Numbered from the stretch's first letter, positions 8,030 to 18,212 are shown. The stretch is 64,000 bases of DNA from Parabacteroides sp. (GCA_019417325.1 DXVO01000034.1:248001-312000); one strand, 5' to 3'. Program-made: numbers and translations. Notes: generated by a model from the letters alone, not told the origin.

Positions 8030-9841
8030 TCACCGGCCTGGTCCAGGACGACCACCGCCACCTCCGGTTGAACCATACGTAGTCACCATATTACTCAACG
8101 TCAAACCTGCCAATTCGCTACCATCCGTATAAGTTCCACCAAGAACGAGACCGTGGAAGTTCGTACCACCAGATGCTGAACCACCGGAATATAAAGTATA
8201 ATTACTACCTTTTTCCAGATCAGGAGAACTCATTAACAAAGACATTTGAGAATAAGTACGGGGTATCTTATAAGCCAGTATAACAGCGCCTTCACTGTCT
8301 GTAATGCAAACATAAGTCCCTGCCGTACCCGAACCTCCATAAATCACAGAAGGTTGTTTACAGGCGCTTGCAGTAGGCGTGCTGTTACTTCCCCCTATGC
8401 CAATAATCGTACCTCCGGTAATGGTAAAAGTGTTCTGGTCGCAATCTATTCCTCCTTCCGGACTATTTGTACCGGATGAAACAATGACACCACCGGTGAT
8501 GGTAAGCGTACCATTTGAATCTATACCGTCATTACCGGAACTGTAGCAATAAATATTTCCTCCGGATATTGTAATATTGTTGGTTGCATTCAGGCAATCA
8601 TCGTAAGCAGAAACTTCTATTGTTCCGCCTGTAATCGTCATCACATCCTTGCTCTCGATACCTTCACTACCTTCCCCACCACTGGTACGCACCTTAATCG
8701 TACCGTCGTTGATGGTTACATTCATATCACTCTTAATACCTTTCGGAGAGGTATCCAGACGATTATAGACATATTGCTGTCCGGTTGTAATAACATGTAT
8801 CGTCCCACCATTGACCACAATATCACCATCACTGCTAATGCCTTTTCCTCCGGCTCCGGTACTCTTTACTCCTACTATACCAGCATTCATTGTCAGTATG
8901 CCATCACACTTAATCCCAGCACAAGCTGATACATCATTCTCATCCGCCTCATACACACCACCGCCCGTTGTCAAAATCAAAGTACGTCCACCAGAAACAG
9001 TTACATAACCATCACAAGAAATACCTTTGGCAGCATCACCTTTCGCTGTAATATTCAAGGCACCGCCTCCTATTATAACGGCGTCATTCGCCTTTATACC
9101 ATTGCTCACTTCTGCTGTCACATTTATGCGTGTACCAACACGGAAACGGACATAATCATCACTACAGATACCATGCTTATAATTACCGTTGACCGTCAGC
9201 AAGCCTTTACCGCTAAATATCAATTGCCCTTCACTGAAAAAGCAACCTTTCATGTCCTCTCCGTCCGTTTTAATATAAGAGGTTCCGTCTGTCAAGGTAT
9301 TTTCAGTTCCATCATTACAAACCACAAATACACGTTTCCCGGATTGTACATTAATAGCTGCACCTGCCGGATTCGTCAACCCTACCCCATTCAGGGTCAG
9401 CTTGAACTTATTATCGCTATAAATTTTGAAAGAACCGTCAGACGCGGTTCCGGTTAATACATACTCTACCTTTTTTACAGTAGAAGTAACTATTACATGA
9501 GCCCCTTCCTGTACGACAGTTACACCGCTTACATTATTCGTTACCATAGCATTTCCTTCCGAATACCGGATGGTTACGGTAGAGCTAAATGTGGAGTTTT
9601 CAATAAAATCATCGTAATTCGGGTCAGTTTCATCCGTGGGTATTACCTCGGCAGCCTCTTCAAAAGCGGAAGTATCCCAGGTTACATCAAAATTTTCGAG
9701 ATCATCCCCTGTCGTAACATCAGTCGGATCGGATGGGTCATTCCCTCCATTCTGATTGTCTTCTTCATAAGGATGAGTCGAATTACAACTCATAGCAAGC
9801 AGTAAGGACAGCAGCCAGCCTAATAATTTAACGCTTTTCAT
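8030..9841 (-). CDS. beta-helix carbohydrate-binding domain lipoprotein
   Basis: This 603-residue protein has a lipoprotein signal (LLSLLLAMSC, cysteine 19), an acidic low-complexity linker (residues 20-50) and a long series of repeats of the form GI-DG-ITI-GGTI-V (about residues 215-500), the signature of a right-handed parallel beta-helix. The pattern matches the Cthe_2159-like carbohydrate-binding family. The C terminus is glycine-rich (TGGGGGRPGPGR). It is probably an outer-surface polysaccharide-binding or adhesin-like protein. It is a single gene with its own promoter at 9891-9922. Confidence 0.75.
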   Translation of the reverse strand: MKSVKLLGWLLSLLLAMSCNSTHPYEEDNQNGGNDPSDPTDVTTGDDLENFDVTWDTSAFEEAAEVIPTDETDPNYDDFIENSTFSSTVTIRYSEGNAMVTNNVSGVTVVQEGAHVIVTSTVKKVEYVLTGTASDGSFKIYSDNKFKLTLNGVGLTNPAGAAINVQSGKRVFVVCNDGTENTLTDGTSYIKTDGEDMKGCFFSEGQLIFSGKGLLTVNGNYKHGICSDDYVRFRVGTRINVTAEVSNGIKANDAVIIGGGALNITAKGDAAKGISCDGYVTVSGGRTLILTTGGGVYEADENDVSACAGIKCDGILTMNAGIVGVKSTGAGGKGISSDGDIVVNGGTIHVITTGQQYVYNRLDTSPKGIKSDMNVTINDGTIKVRTSGGEGSEGIESKDVMTITGGTIEVSAYDDCLNATNNITISGGNIYCYSSGNDGIDSNGTLTITGGVIVSSGTNSPEGGIDCDQNTFTITGGTIIGIGGSNSTPTASACKQPSVIYGGSGTAGTYVCITDSEGAVILAYKIPRTYSQMSLLMSSPDLEKGSNYTLYSGGSASGGTNFHGLVLGGTYTDGSELAGLTLSNMVTTYGSTGGGGGRPGPGR

Positions 9842-9890
9842 CTTTTGGTCTTTTTTAATGTGTATACAATGAAATAGTATTCTGTTGATA

Positions 9891-9922
9891 CAAAAATAAA
9901 AGAGGATACAAAAGGGGACAAA
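9891..9922 (-). promoter_or_regulatory. promoter of the beta-helix lipoprotein gene
   Basis: On the minus strand TATTTTTG (9891-9898) is preceded, after 20 bases, by TTTG (9919-9922). Both boxes and the spacing fit the Bacteroidetes consensus. The gene-free stretch 9842-10184 holds this promoter and the terminator at 10116-10150. Confidence 0.75.
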
Positions 9923-10110
9923 TAAAATCTATTAATGCCGGGAATAAATCGACGAAATACATTATATACAGGTTTTTAGCAGTAATTTAACTAATCAAAA
10001 CACCTTCCGGTACCCAAGTCGCAATAAAAGAATTTTAACCGGCCTATTTATATATTTTATCTGTATTTGTCGCGATGTCTTAAAAAACAAAACCCCGGTT
10101 GGAAAGACTA

Positions 10111-10150
10111 AAAAACAAAGGGCGCACATCCCGATGACGTGCGCCCTTTG
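10111..10150 (-). terminator. terminator of the GadC-like gene
   Basis: CAAAGGGCGCAC pairs with GTGCGCCCTTTG (10116-10127 with 10139-10150). On the minus strand it is followed by TTTTTT. It lies 35 bases after the stop of the antiporter gene. Confidence 0.9.
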
Positions 10151-10184
10151 TCGATAAGGACATTTATGTATACAAAGCATACGC

Positions 10185-11675
10185 TTATGCTTGCGTATTC
10201 TTAGCTGTATTAGTTGTATTATTCTGTTCTTCCCAATGGAACGGTTCGAACTGTGTAGTAGGATCCACCCAGGATTTCTTTTTGGAAGCATAGATAATAA
10301 ACGGTGCGGCTACAACAACGATAGCACCGATAATCAGCACGGCAAACCATACCGTATTGTTACCAGTAGAAATCTGTGCAGGCGGGATAAAGCTCAATGT
10401 GAATGCCAATAAAGCACCACAGAAACCAAGACCACCGATAAACCACATCAATCCGTTGCCATGTTTTCCGATACGGAACGGACGCCCGGCTTTCTTCATT
10501 CTATAACGCAATACGATTGCTCCGGAGAACATCAGCATATACATAATCAGATAGAGAATAACCGTCAACTGCGACAGAATCTGGTAAAAGCTCTGTACGG
10601 AAGGCATTACCACGAACAACAAGCTCAGGAAAGTAACGGCACAACCCTGTATAAGCAAGATATTTTTCTGTACACCCAGTTTATTTGTTTTCTGGAAAAA
10701 AGGAGGAAGATAACCGGCTCTACCTACAGCAAAGATACCTTTTGACGGACCGGCAACCCATGTCAAAACACCTGCCAACACACCGAATGCCAATGCGATT
10801 GCGATAATCGGTGACAACCAGGAAGCATGGATAAATTTGAAGTAATTGTCAAACCCAACCAGCAAACTCTGCGTCAGGTTAATGTCCTTTTCCGGAATAA
10901 TAACACCCAGAGAGAATGTACCCAACACGAAAATAATAACTGTAATCAAAGCACCGATAAATACGGCTTTCGGATAGTTAACAGAAGGATTGTTCACGTC
11001 TTTTACGTGGATACCGCCCATTTCCATACCTGCATAAAACAGGAAGATACTGGAAGCAAGCACCAGGTTATCGAACTTCGTAAAGTCGGGGAAAAAGTTA
11101 CTATGGAAATCCATATTGGAATGTCCACCCATCGCCAGGTATACAATACCTAAAATAATCAGCAAGGCAGCCGGGATAATCGTACCCACCAAACCACCTA
11201 TTTTTGCCACTTTACCAACCCAGCTCAAACCTTTCAACGAGATGAAAGTAGCCAGCCAGTAAATAATCAATACGATTGCCAGGGTATAGAACTTGTTAGA
11301 GGCAAGAATCATATCTTCCGGATGGTCCATACCGATAAAAGCGATAGACACCGCACCGAATGTTAATACCGTAGGATACCAGATTGTACTTTCAATCCAT
11401 TGTAGCCAGATTGCCAGGAAACCCCATTTCTTACCGTATGCTTCACCTACCCAGCGAAACACACCACCTTGTTTGTCCTGGAACATTGCAGCCAGTTCCG
11501 CCGCAACCAGTGAGGTCGGGATCAGGAATACGATTGCTGCAAACAAATAGTAAAAGGCTGAACTCAGTCCGTAGACAGCCTCTGCCGGCAGTCCTCTCAG
11601 GGATACTACTGCCGTGACGTTCATAATTGCAAGAGTAAAAACTCCAAGTTTTACTGCTTTTCCAACATTTGCCAT
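10185..11675 (-). CDS. GadC-like glutamate/GABA antiporter (APC family)
   Basis: This 496-residue protein has about 12 membrane segments and the APC-family start region (GVFTLAIMNVTAVVSLRG), followed by PTSLVAAELAAMFQDKQGGVFRWVGEAYGKKWGF, which closely follows the GadC pattern. GadC exchanges external glutamate for GABA and exports protons in acid resistance. The soluble C-terminal tail (after residue about 465) is where GadC has its pH-sensing plug. Glutamate decarboxylase and glutaminase, which often sit beside it in Bacteroides, are absent from this window. The divergent neighbour is the channel gene at 11872. Substrate could also be another amino acid. Confidence 0.78.
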   Translation of the reverse strand: MANVGKAVKLGVFTLAIMNVTAVVSLRGLPAEAVYGLSSAFYYLFAAIVFLIPTSLVAAELAAMFQDKQGGVFRWVGEAYGKKWGFLAIWLQWIESTIWYPTVLTFGAVSIAFIGMDHPEDMILASNKFYTLAIVLIIYWLATFISLKGLSWVGKVAKIGGLVGTIIPAALLIILGIVYLAMGGHSNMDFHSNFFPDFTKFDNLVLASSIFLFYAGMEMGGIHVKDVNNPSVNYPKAVFIGALITVIIFVLGTFSLGVIIPEKDINLTQSLLVGFDNYFKFIHASWLSPIIAIALAFGVLAGVLTWVAGPSKGIFAVGRAGYLPPFFQKTNKLGVQKNILLIQGCAVTFLSLLFVVMPSVQSFYQILSQLTVILYLIMYMLMFSGAIVLRYRMKKAGRPFRIGKHGNGLMWFIGGLGFCGALLAFTLSFIPPAQISTGNNTVWFAVLIIGAIVVVAAPFIIYASKKKSWVDPTTQFEPFHWEEQNNTTNTAKNTQA

Positions 11676-11871
11676 GCGTTTTACGTTTAAATTTAAATTT
11701 GGTTCGTTTAGTTTTGCTTTGATATGTCAGTATAACAACTACTTATTGTCTTAGTTTGTCAAAGCGATGTCAAACAAGGTTAATTAACAAAGTAGTGTTA
11801 AAAACAAAAACCGGCTTTCCGTTGTTTCTTCCCGTAAAACGCATTTTATCTAAATTCTTAAACATAAAATA

Positions 11872-12645
11872 ATGAAAACAGCATTCTCCGACTTTTATTA
11901 TAAGAGGAAAGGGATTTACGGTGTGTTACATGTTATGATCCTGTTGCTTTCCATCTTCCTGATTGTCGATATATCCATCGATACATTCAAGAATATCCCG
12001 TTTATCACCCAGACTACCTATCTGAAAACCCAGTTCTGGATATGTATGTTCTTTATTGCCGTTTTCGTATTAGAGTTTTTCTTATCAAAACATAAAATAT
12101 ATTTCCTGCAGACGCATTTTATCTTCCTGCTGGTATCCATTCCTTATCTTAACATTATAAATCATTATCACTTTGACTTCTCGCCGGAGGTATATTATTT
12201 CCTCCGTTTCATCCCGCTTATACGGAGCGGATACGCCCTTGCCATCGTGGTCGGGTGGCTCACTACGAATAAGGCATCCGGCCTGTTCGTGTCGTACCTG
12301 ACGATGCTGCTGGCTACCGTTTATTTTTCCAGCCTTATATTCTTTGTACTCGAACATAAGGTAAACCCCGAAGTAACCAATTACACAGATGCCCTCTGGT
12401 GGGCATTCATGGATGTAACGACCGTCGGTTCGAATGTGTATGCCGTAACCCCTACCGGACGGATACTGTCCGTACTTCTGGCTGCATTGGGAATGATGAT
12501 GTTCCCCATTTTTACAGTCTACGTCACCAGCCTTGTCGAAACAGCCAACAAGAAAAAAGTTGCCTTTTTCAACCAGAAAAATACGCCGGCTACAGATTCC
12601 GAAGGAGAAACGGCTCCCCCTCAGGACAATCAGGGGAAGAGTTAA
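11872..12645 (+). CDS. potassium-channel-like protein with altered filter
   Basis: This 257-residue protein resembles a voltage-gated-type ion channel: several hydrophobic helices, an S4/S5-like RFIPLIRSGYALAIVV segment (about residue 111) and a pore region near residues 172-200. Where K+ channels read TVGYGD it reads TVGSNV (V185, G186, S187, N188, V189), so the GYG selectivity signature is lost. A hydrophilic tail follows the last helix. It is divergent from the GadC-like gene, an arrangement consistent with ion homeostasis under acid stress. Whether it conducts K+ is open. Confidence 0.75.
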   Translation: MKTAFSDFYYKRKGIYGVLHVMILLLSIFLIVDISIDTFKNIPFITQTTYLKTQFWICMFFIAVFVLEFFLSKHKIYFLQTHFIFLLVSIPYLNIINHYHFDFSPEVYYFLRFIPLIRSGYALAIVVGWLTTNKASGLFVSYLTMLLATVYFSSLIFFVLEHKVNPEVTNYTDALWWAFMDVTTVGSNVYAVTPTGRILSVLLAALGMMMFPIFTVYVTSLVETANKKKVAFFNQKNTPATDSEGETAPPQDNQGKS

Positions 12646-12731
12646 AGAGGGATAAATCCAAAAATATCTTAATCATAATATTTTATTTGATTATTTAAAC
12701 AGATTATACATTCAACTGCTTCATTATTTGA

Positions 12732-12739
12732 TACTTTTG
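12732..12739 (+). promoter_or_regulatory. agcS promoter -7 box
   Basis: TACTTTTG fits TAnnTTTG and lies 42 bases upstream of the symporter start. Confidence 0.5.
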
Positions 12740-12781
12740 CCAGTATCTCATTTTTATAACCTTTAATTATCTAAAATACCA

Positions 12782-14179
12782 ATGGAAACTTTGAATCAAT
12801 GGATTACGATGGCCAATGATATCATTTGGACATACGTGTTAATTATTATCCTTTTAGGATGTGCAGTCTGGTTTACAATCAAAACAAAGTTCGTACAGTT
12901 CCGGATGGTCGGAGAAATGGTCCGCCTTCTTGGCGACTCGGCAGGCAAGAAAAAGGGAGAGAAACACATTTCATCCTTCCAGGCCTTTGCCGTATCACTG
13001 GCAAGCCGTATCGGAACTGGCAATCTGGCAGGTGTGGCTACGGCAATCGCCATCGGCGGTCCGGGAGCCATTTTCTGGATGTGGGTAATCGCCCTGCTCG
13101 GCGCTTCGAGCGCTTTTGTCGAATCGACACTGGCACAGTTGTATAAAAAAAGAGGCAACGAAGCCTTTTACGGGGGTCCCGCCTATTATATGAAGAAGGG
13201 GTTACGTTCCAAAAAGATGGGTATCCTGTTTGCCATCCTGATCACATTTACCTACGGATTTGCATTTAATTCCGTACAGAGCAATACGATCTGTGCCGCT
13301 TTAAACAACTCATTCGGGCATGAGCATGAAATTGTGGGGATTATCCTGGCCGTTTTAGTGGTACTCGTCATCTTCGGGGGTATCCAGCGTATTGCCAAAG
13401 TAACCAGTGTAGTGGTTCCGATTATGGCAAGTATTTATATCGTACTGGCTTTCGGTATCGTGCTATTCAATATTACCGAACTTCCTGCCGTTATCAAACT
13501 GATCGTAGGCAGTGCTTTCGGCTTGGAGCAGGCTTTCGCCGGTTCGGTAGGCGCCGCATTGGCATTAGGTATCAGACGCGGCTTGTTCAGCAACGAGGCT
13601 GGTATGGGTTCGGCACCGAATGCAGCAGCTACCGCCACGGTATCCCACCCCGTAAAACAAGGCTTAATCCAGTCGTTGGGCGTATTTACAGACACCCTTG
13701 TTATCTGTAGTTGTACGGCTTTCATGATTCTGTTCAGCGGCGCCCCGATAGACGGTTCTATCAGTGGAATCGAGCTGACCCAAACTGCACTGACGAACGA
13801 AATAGGCAGCTTCGGCGGGTCGTTTGTCGCCATAGCCATCCTGCTCTTTGCGTTTGCTTGTATGCTGGGTAATTCATATTATGGTGAAACTAATATAAAA
13901 TATATCACAAACAAGAAATATGTTTTATACATTTACCGCTTCATGGTAGGCTACATGGTTTTCTTCGGTGCCGTATCCAGTCTCGAACTGGTATGGAACC
14001 TGGCAGATATATCCATGGCACTGATGACAGCCTGCAACCTGACTGCCATTACACTGCTCGCCCGGCAGGCATTCCTGCTGCTGAAAGACTACCGGCAACA
14101 GAAAAAAGAAGGTATCAAAAGCCCGGTATATACGAAAGACCGCATACCTGAACTAAAAGAGTATGCCGAATGTTGGTAA
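12782..14179 (+). CDS. sodium:alanine/glycine symporter (AgcS family)
   Basis: This 465-residue inner-membrane transporter has about 11 hydrophobic helices. Family marks include SSFQAFAVSLASRIGTGNLAG (residues 64-84), GPGAIFWMWVIALLGA, YGGPAYYMKKGL and NEAGMGSAPNAAA. AgcS proteins import alanine or glycine with Na+. The FAD/Fe-S dehydrogenase starts 32 bases downstream, so the two probably share a transcript and may act on related 2-hydroxy or amino acids (inference). Confidence 0.92.
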   Translation: METLNQWITMANDIIWTYVLIIILLGCAVWFTIKTKFVQFRMVGEMVRLLGDSAGKKKGEKHISSFQAFAVSLASRIGTGNLAGVATAIAIGGPGAIFWMWVIALLGASSAFVESTLAQLYKKRGNEAFYGGPAYYMKKGLRSKKMGILFAILITFTYGFAFNSVQSNTICAALNNSFGHEHEIVGIILAVLVVLVIFGGIQRIAKVTSVVVPIMASIYIVLAFGIVLFNITELPAVIKLIVGSAFGLEQAFAGSVGAALALGIRRGLFSNEAGMGSAPNAAATATVSHPVKQGLIQSLGVFTDTLVICSCTAFMILFSGAPIDGSISGIELTQTALTNEIGSFGGSFVAIAILLFAFACMLGNSYYGETNIKYITNKKYVLYIYRFMVGYMVFFGAVSSLELVWNLADISMALMTACNLTAITLLARQAFLLLKDYRQQKKEGIKSPVYTKDRIPELKEYAECW

Positions 14180-14211
14180 ATAAGAGATAACGACAAATAC
14201 ACAAGCTATTT

Positions 14212-16986
14212 ATGAAAAGGAAAACTTACACAGATGTGTTGACGCGACTGACCAAAGGAACGGATGCCAGCCTCTACAGGCTGGTTCCGGAACGGGTAGA
14301 AGTGGTAAATGACGAAGAAAGTATCCGCGAAATCCTATCCGAGTGCAGAGCGGCACGCAAACCACTGACATTTAAGGGCGGAGGGACTTCCCTATCCGGG
14401 CAGACCATCACCGACTCCGTTCTGGTAGAGATAGGACCCGATTTCGGCAAATCGTCCATTTCCCCCGACGGTAAACTGGCCACATTCCCCTGTAGCATCA
14501 CAGGAGAACATGCCAACCTCCTGCTGAAACGTTATGGCAGAAAGATAGGTCCAAGCCCCGCCTCCATCAAATCGGCACGCATCGGTGGCATAGTTTCCAA
14601 CAACGCAAGCGGTTCCAGCTACGGCATCACGTATAATTCCTATCATACCATCCGGAGCATGCGCATCATACTGGCCGACGGATTCTTGCTGGACACCGCC
14701 TCGCCCGAAAGCAGAAAAATCTTTACCGAGACCCATTGGACACTGGTGGAAGGTATCAAAGCGCTCCGGAAAAAAGTACTGGACAATCCCGCCATCGCCA
14801 CCCGTATCCGCCATAAATACGAATTAAAGAACACCTGCGGATACGGCGTGAACTCGCTTATTGATTTTGAAGACCCGGTAGATATAATCATGCATCTGAT
14901 GATTGGTTCGGAAGGTACCCTCGGATTTATTTCCGAAGTCACCTTCGAAACCGTACCGGATTTGAAGTACAAGGCAACCGCCATGATTTACTACCCGTCC
15001 GTACGGGAAGCCAGCCAGGCCATCCTGCCCCTTCGCAAATGCAGTGTTTCCGCTGCCGAGCTCATGGACCGGAACGCCCTTCGCGCCGTAGAGAACGAAC
15101 CGGGCATGCCGGAAGTCCTGAAAACACTGCCGGACGAAGCCGTAGCCCTCCTGATAGACACCTCGGCCAACGATAAGGAACTCCTCCAAAAGCAATGCGA
15201 TGAAATAGAAAGGCTTCTTTCAGGCATCCCGACCCTCTATTCGGTATCGTTCACCACAGACCCCAAACTGTATGCCACCTACTGGCGGGTACGCAGCGGG
15301 CTGTTCACCTCTGCCGCCGCCGGACGTCCGAAAGGCACGGTTTCCATTATCGAAGACATCGCTTTCCGGGGCGAGATATTAGGGGAAGCACTGACCGATA
15401 TACGGGACGTGCTGATACGCTATCAGTATCCGGATGCCGTTATGTGGGGACACCTGCTCGACGGGAATGTCCATTTCACGGTCTTCCCGGATATCAACCA
15501 TCCGGAAGGGGTCGACAACTATGCCGCATTCATGGAAGAACTGGTAGACACCGTACTGCGCCACGACGGAAGCCTGAAAGCGGAACACGGAACAGGGCGC
15601 AACATGGCCCCCTTTGTCTGTCAGGAATGGGGAGAGGAGATTTATGGAATGATGAAAGACATCAAGCAACTGTTCGACCCGTGGCATATCCTGAACCCGG
15701 GGGTTATCATCAACAACAACCCGCTAATCTTTATCCGCAACCTGAAAGAAATCCCGATAGCCAACGAGCTTATCGACAAATGTATCGAATGCGGTTTCTG
15801 TGAAATACAATGCCCCTCGCGCAACCTCACCCTCACACCCCGCCAGCGTATCGTGGCTTACCGGGCACTCTCCATTATGGCGGCATGGAAAGAAACAGAT
15901 ACAGAGCGTTACGCCGAGATAAAGGAAGGTTTCCAATACAGCGGCAACGAAACCTGTGCAACAGACGGCCTGTGTGGCACCACATGCCCCGTAGGCATCA
16001 ATACTGGCTTGCTGATAAAAGAACTCCGCTGGCAGGAGAACAGTGAACGTGCCGACAAGATTGCGTCTTATATCGTCCGTAACTTCTCCAAAACGACCCA
16101 CACGGTCCGCCGGTTGCTCGGTGTGCCCCACGGCATAGCCAAACTGACGGGATACCCGTTTATGGAGTTTGTCACCCGGAGCCTGTTCAAGCTGAGCGGG
16201 CACAAATTCCCGTTATGGACCCGCTACACTCCTTCGGGCAACAGGCAGAAGGAATACCGCTCCGACCGCCCGGAAGCCGGTCAGCCAACCGTGGTTTACT
16301 TCCCCTCCTGCATCACCCGTACCATGGGACCTTCGGCAGACTATCGGGAGAAAGCAAGCGTAACAGAAAAGACGATAGAACTGCTCCACCGTGCCGGATA
16401 TGCCATCCTTTATCCGGACGACCTCTCGCGCCTCTGTTGCGGCATGGCATTCAGCAGCAAAGGTTTCCGCAGCCAGGCGGCGGAGAAGGAAAAAGAACTG
16501 GAAACGGCGCTGCTTGCTGTTTCCGACAACGGGCGAATCCCCATCCTTTGCGACATGAGCCCCTGCCTGCTCCATATGCGCGAGACTTTAAACAAATCCC
16601 TGCACCTGTACGAGCCGGTAGAGTTTATCCACGACTTCCTGCTCGACAAGCTGGTATTTACCAAACTGCCGCTTACGGTAGCCGTGCACAGCACATGCAG
16701 CACGACCAAGATGGGTATTTCCGAAAAACTCTCTGAAGTGGCATCCCGCTGTGCCGAAAAGGTGGTAACGCCTATGGAAGTGACCTGTTGCGGATGGGCG
16801 GGCGACCGGGGTTTCTTCTACCCCGAACTCAACGCCTCGGCGCTTCGCAGGCTCCCTTCCGGGCTCGAAGGCGCCACCGAAGGCTACAGCAACAGCCGTA
16901 CCTGCGAAATAGGGCTTACCATGAACAGCGGCATCTCGTATAAATCGATTGTATATCTGGTAGATAAAGCTACCCGGCGCGAATAG
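14212..16986 (+). CDS. FAD-linked and Fe-S 2-hydroxyacid dehydrogenase (D-lactate dehydrogenase/YdiJ type)
   Basis: This 924-residue protein fuses a GlcD-like flavoprotein to a GlpC-like iron-sulfur part. The FAD-binding loop is in LTFKGGGTSLSGQT (about residues 45-60), followed by the FAD-oxidase C-terminal domain (HLLDGNVHFTVFPD, AEHGTGRNMAPF). The ferredoxin-like region has C524-x2-C527-x2-C530-x3-C534 and a second group C582, C588, C592. Two CCG-type cysteine motifs (CCGMAFSSKGF and CCGWAGDRGFF) follow. Such proteins oxidise D-lactate, D-2-hydroxyglutarate or glycolate and pass electrons to the quinone pool. Substrate cannot be told from sequence alone. Confidence 0.88.
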   Translation: MKRKTYTDVLTRLTKGTDASLYRLVPERVEVVNDEESIREILSECRAARKPLTFKGGGTSLSGQTITDSVLVEIGPDFGKSSISPDGKLATFPCSITGEHANLLLKRYGRKIGPSPASIKSARIGGIVSNNASGSSYGITYNSYHTIRSMRIILADGFLLDTASPESRKIFTETHWTLVEGIKALRKKVLDNPAIATRIRHKYELKNTCGYGVNSLIDFEDPVDIIMHLMIGSEGTLGFISEVTFETVPDLKYKATAMIYYPSVREASQAILPLRKCSVSAAELMDRNALRAVENEPGMPEVLKTLPDEAVALLIDTSANDKELLQKQCDEIERLLSGIPTLYSVSFTTDPKLYATYWRVRSGLFTSAAAGRPKGTVSIIEDIAFRGEILGEALTDIRDVLIRYQYPDAVMWGHLLDGNVHFTVFPDINHPEGVDNYAAFMEELVDTVLRHDGSLKAEHGTGRNMAPFVCQEWGEEIYGMMKDIKQLFDPWHILNPGVIINNNPLIFIRNLKEIPIANELIDKCIECGFCEIQCPSRNLTLTPRQRIVAYRALSIMAAWKETDTERYAEIKEGFQYSGNETCATDGLCGTTCPVGINTGLLIKELRWQENSERADKIASYIVRNFSKTTHTVRRLLGVPHGIAKLTGYPFMEFVTRSLFKLSGHKFPLWTRYTPSGNRQKEYRSDRPEAGQPTVVYFPSCITRTMGPSADYREKASVTEKTIELLHRAGYAILYPDDLSRLCCGMAFSSKGFRSQAAEKEKELETALLAVSDNGRIPILCDMSPCLLHMRETLNKSLHLYEPVEFIHDFLLDKLVFTKLPLTVAVHSTCSTTKMGISEKLSEVASRCAEKVVTPMEVTCCGWAGDRGFFYPELNASALRRLPSGLEGATEGYSNSRTCEIGLTMNSGISYKSIVYLVDKATRRE

Positions 16987-16991
16987 GGCGA

Positions 16992-18212
16992 TTATTCGTA
17001 AATCAAAGTAAACAGGCGTTCCGGTGCAAATACCTCGTTGGCAACCTCAAGGATTTCGCCGGCCGTCAGTTTCTCCACTTTCTTGAATACCTCCGGGAGT
17101 GTATCGTAGCGGTTGTAGTGCAGGAAGCTTTTTCCCAATCCGAGGAACAGCCCCTCGTTGTTGTCGCCCGATACGCCCAGTTGACCGATTACCTGCTTTT
17201 TAGCCACAGCCAGTTGGCTGGTGGACAATTTCACGTCACGAAACCGTGCCAGTTCCTTATGAACCAGCCGTGCGGCCTTTTCGCGGTTCTTCGGGTCGGT
17301 CCCGAAATAGATGCTTGCCAGCCCGGTATCGGTATAAGAAGTCACATTGGATTCCACGTTGTATACCAGCCCGTTTTTTTCGCGCAGCGACACATTCAGG
17401 CGGTTGTTCATACCCGGTCCACCCAGGATATTGTTCAGCAGGAAAAGCGGCAGGCGCTTTTCGTCGTGCATGCTGTATGCCCTCCCTCCTATCAGCACAT
17501 GTGCCTGATGGGTTTCTTTATGCTCTTTGTGGACTTTGGAGGGAATCACCGGTGGGGCAACCCGGTTGCGGGCGACAAGTGGCAAGGTGATGTCGCCGAG
17601 ATAGTTCTCCGCCATCTTCACCACTTTTTTGAAGCTGATGCGTCCCATCGAGAAGAACACCATGTTCTCGGGTACATAGAAACGGTTCATAAACGACAGT
17701 CCGGTAGCGGAAGTAAAACTTAGCAGGGATTTTTCGTCGCCCAGGATATTATGTCCCAGTGCATGTCCGTCGAACAGCAGGTTTTCAAACTCGTCGAATA
17801 TCAGTTCGGAAGGGCTGTCGTCGTACGAATTGATTTCATCCAGTATCACATCCACCTCTTTTTCAATCTCCTGTTCGGGAAAGCGGGAATGAAACATCAG
17901 GTCCGCCATCAGTTCGAAGGCACGGTTGTAGTGTTCCTCCATAAAGATGGAATAGACGAAAGTTTCTTCCTTGGTCGTGTAGGCGTTCAGCTCCCCTCCT
18001 ACATTCTCCATGCGGTTCAGGATATGCCACGACTTCCGTTTTTCGGTTCCTTTGAATAGCATATGCTCCACGAAATGCGCCAGCCCGAACTCGTGGGCTT
18101 CCTCATCCCGTGTACCGGCATTTACGGCAAAACCACAATAAGAAACGGGAGAATCGGAAGGCAGGTGCACCAGGCGCAAACCATTCGGCAAGGTATGTGA
18201 GAAATAATCCAT
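16992..18212 (-). CDS. M16 family zinc metallopeptidase
   Basis: This 406-residue protein has the inverted zinc motif HFVEH at residues 46-50 and the downstream acidic ligand region (about residues 120-130, EKEVDVILDEINSYDD). It is the size of a single-chain M16B processing peptidase of the PqqL/mitochondrial type. No signal peptide is seen, so it is probably cytoplasmic. Its stop lies 5 bases from the convergent dehydrogenase stop. Natural substrate unknown. Confidence 0.9.
   Translation of the reverse strand: MDYFSHTLPNGLRLVHLPSDSPVSYCGFAVNAGTRDEEAHEFGLAHFVEHMLFKGTEKRKSWHILNRMENVGGELNAYTTKEETFVYSIFMEEHYNRAFELMADLMFHSRFPEQEIEKEVDVILDEINSYDDSPSELIFDEFENLLFDGHALGHNILGDEKSLLSFTSATGLSFMNRFYVPENMVFFSMGRISFKKVVKMAENYLGDITLPLVARNRVAPPVIPSKVHKEHKETHQAHVLIGGRAYSMHDEKRLPLFLLNNILGGPGMNNRLNVSLREKNGLVYNVESNVTSYTDTGLASIYFGTDPKNREKAARLVHKELARFRDVKLSTSQLAVAKKQVIGQLGVSGDNNEGLFLGLGKSFLHYNRYDTLPEVFKKVEKLTAGEILEVANEVFAPERLFTLIYE

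Noticed and set aside
8246..8479. Plus-strand frames over the beta-helix gene
   Set aside because: They arise from the repeat structure of the minus-strand gene; no start context or conserved pattern.
16215..16736. 173-codon plus-strand frame inside the FAD/Fe-S dehydrogenase
   Set aside because: It is a shadow of the GC-rich coding frame; the real frame carries all the cysteine motifs.
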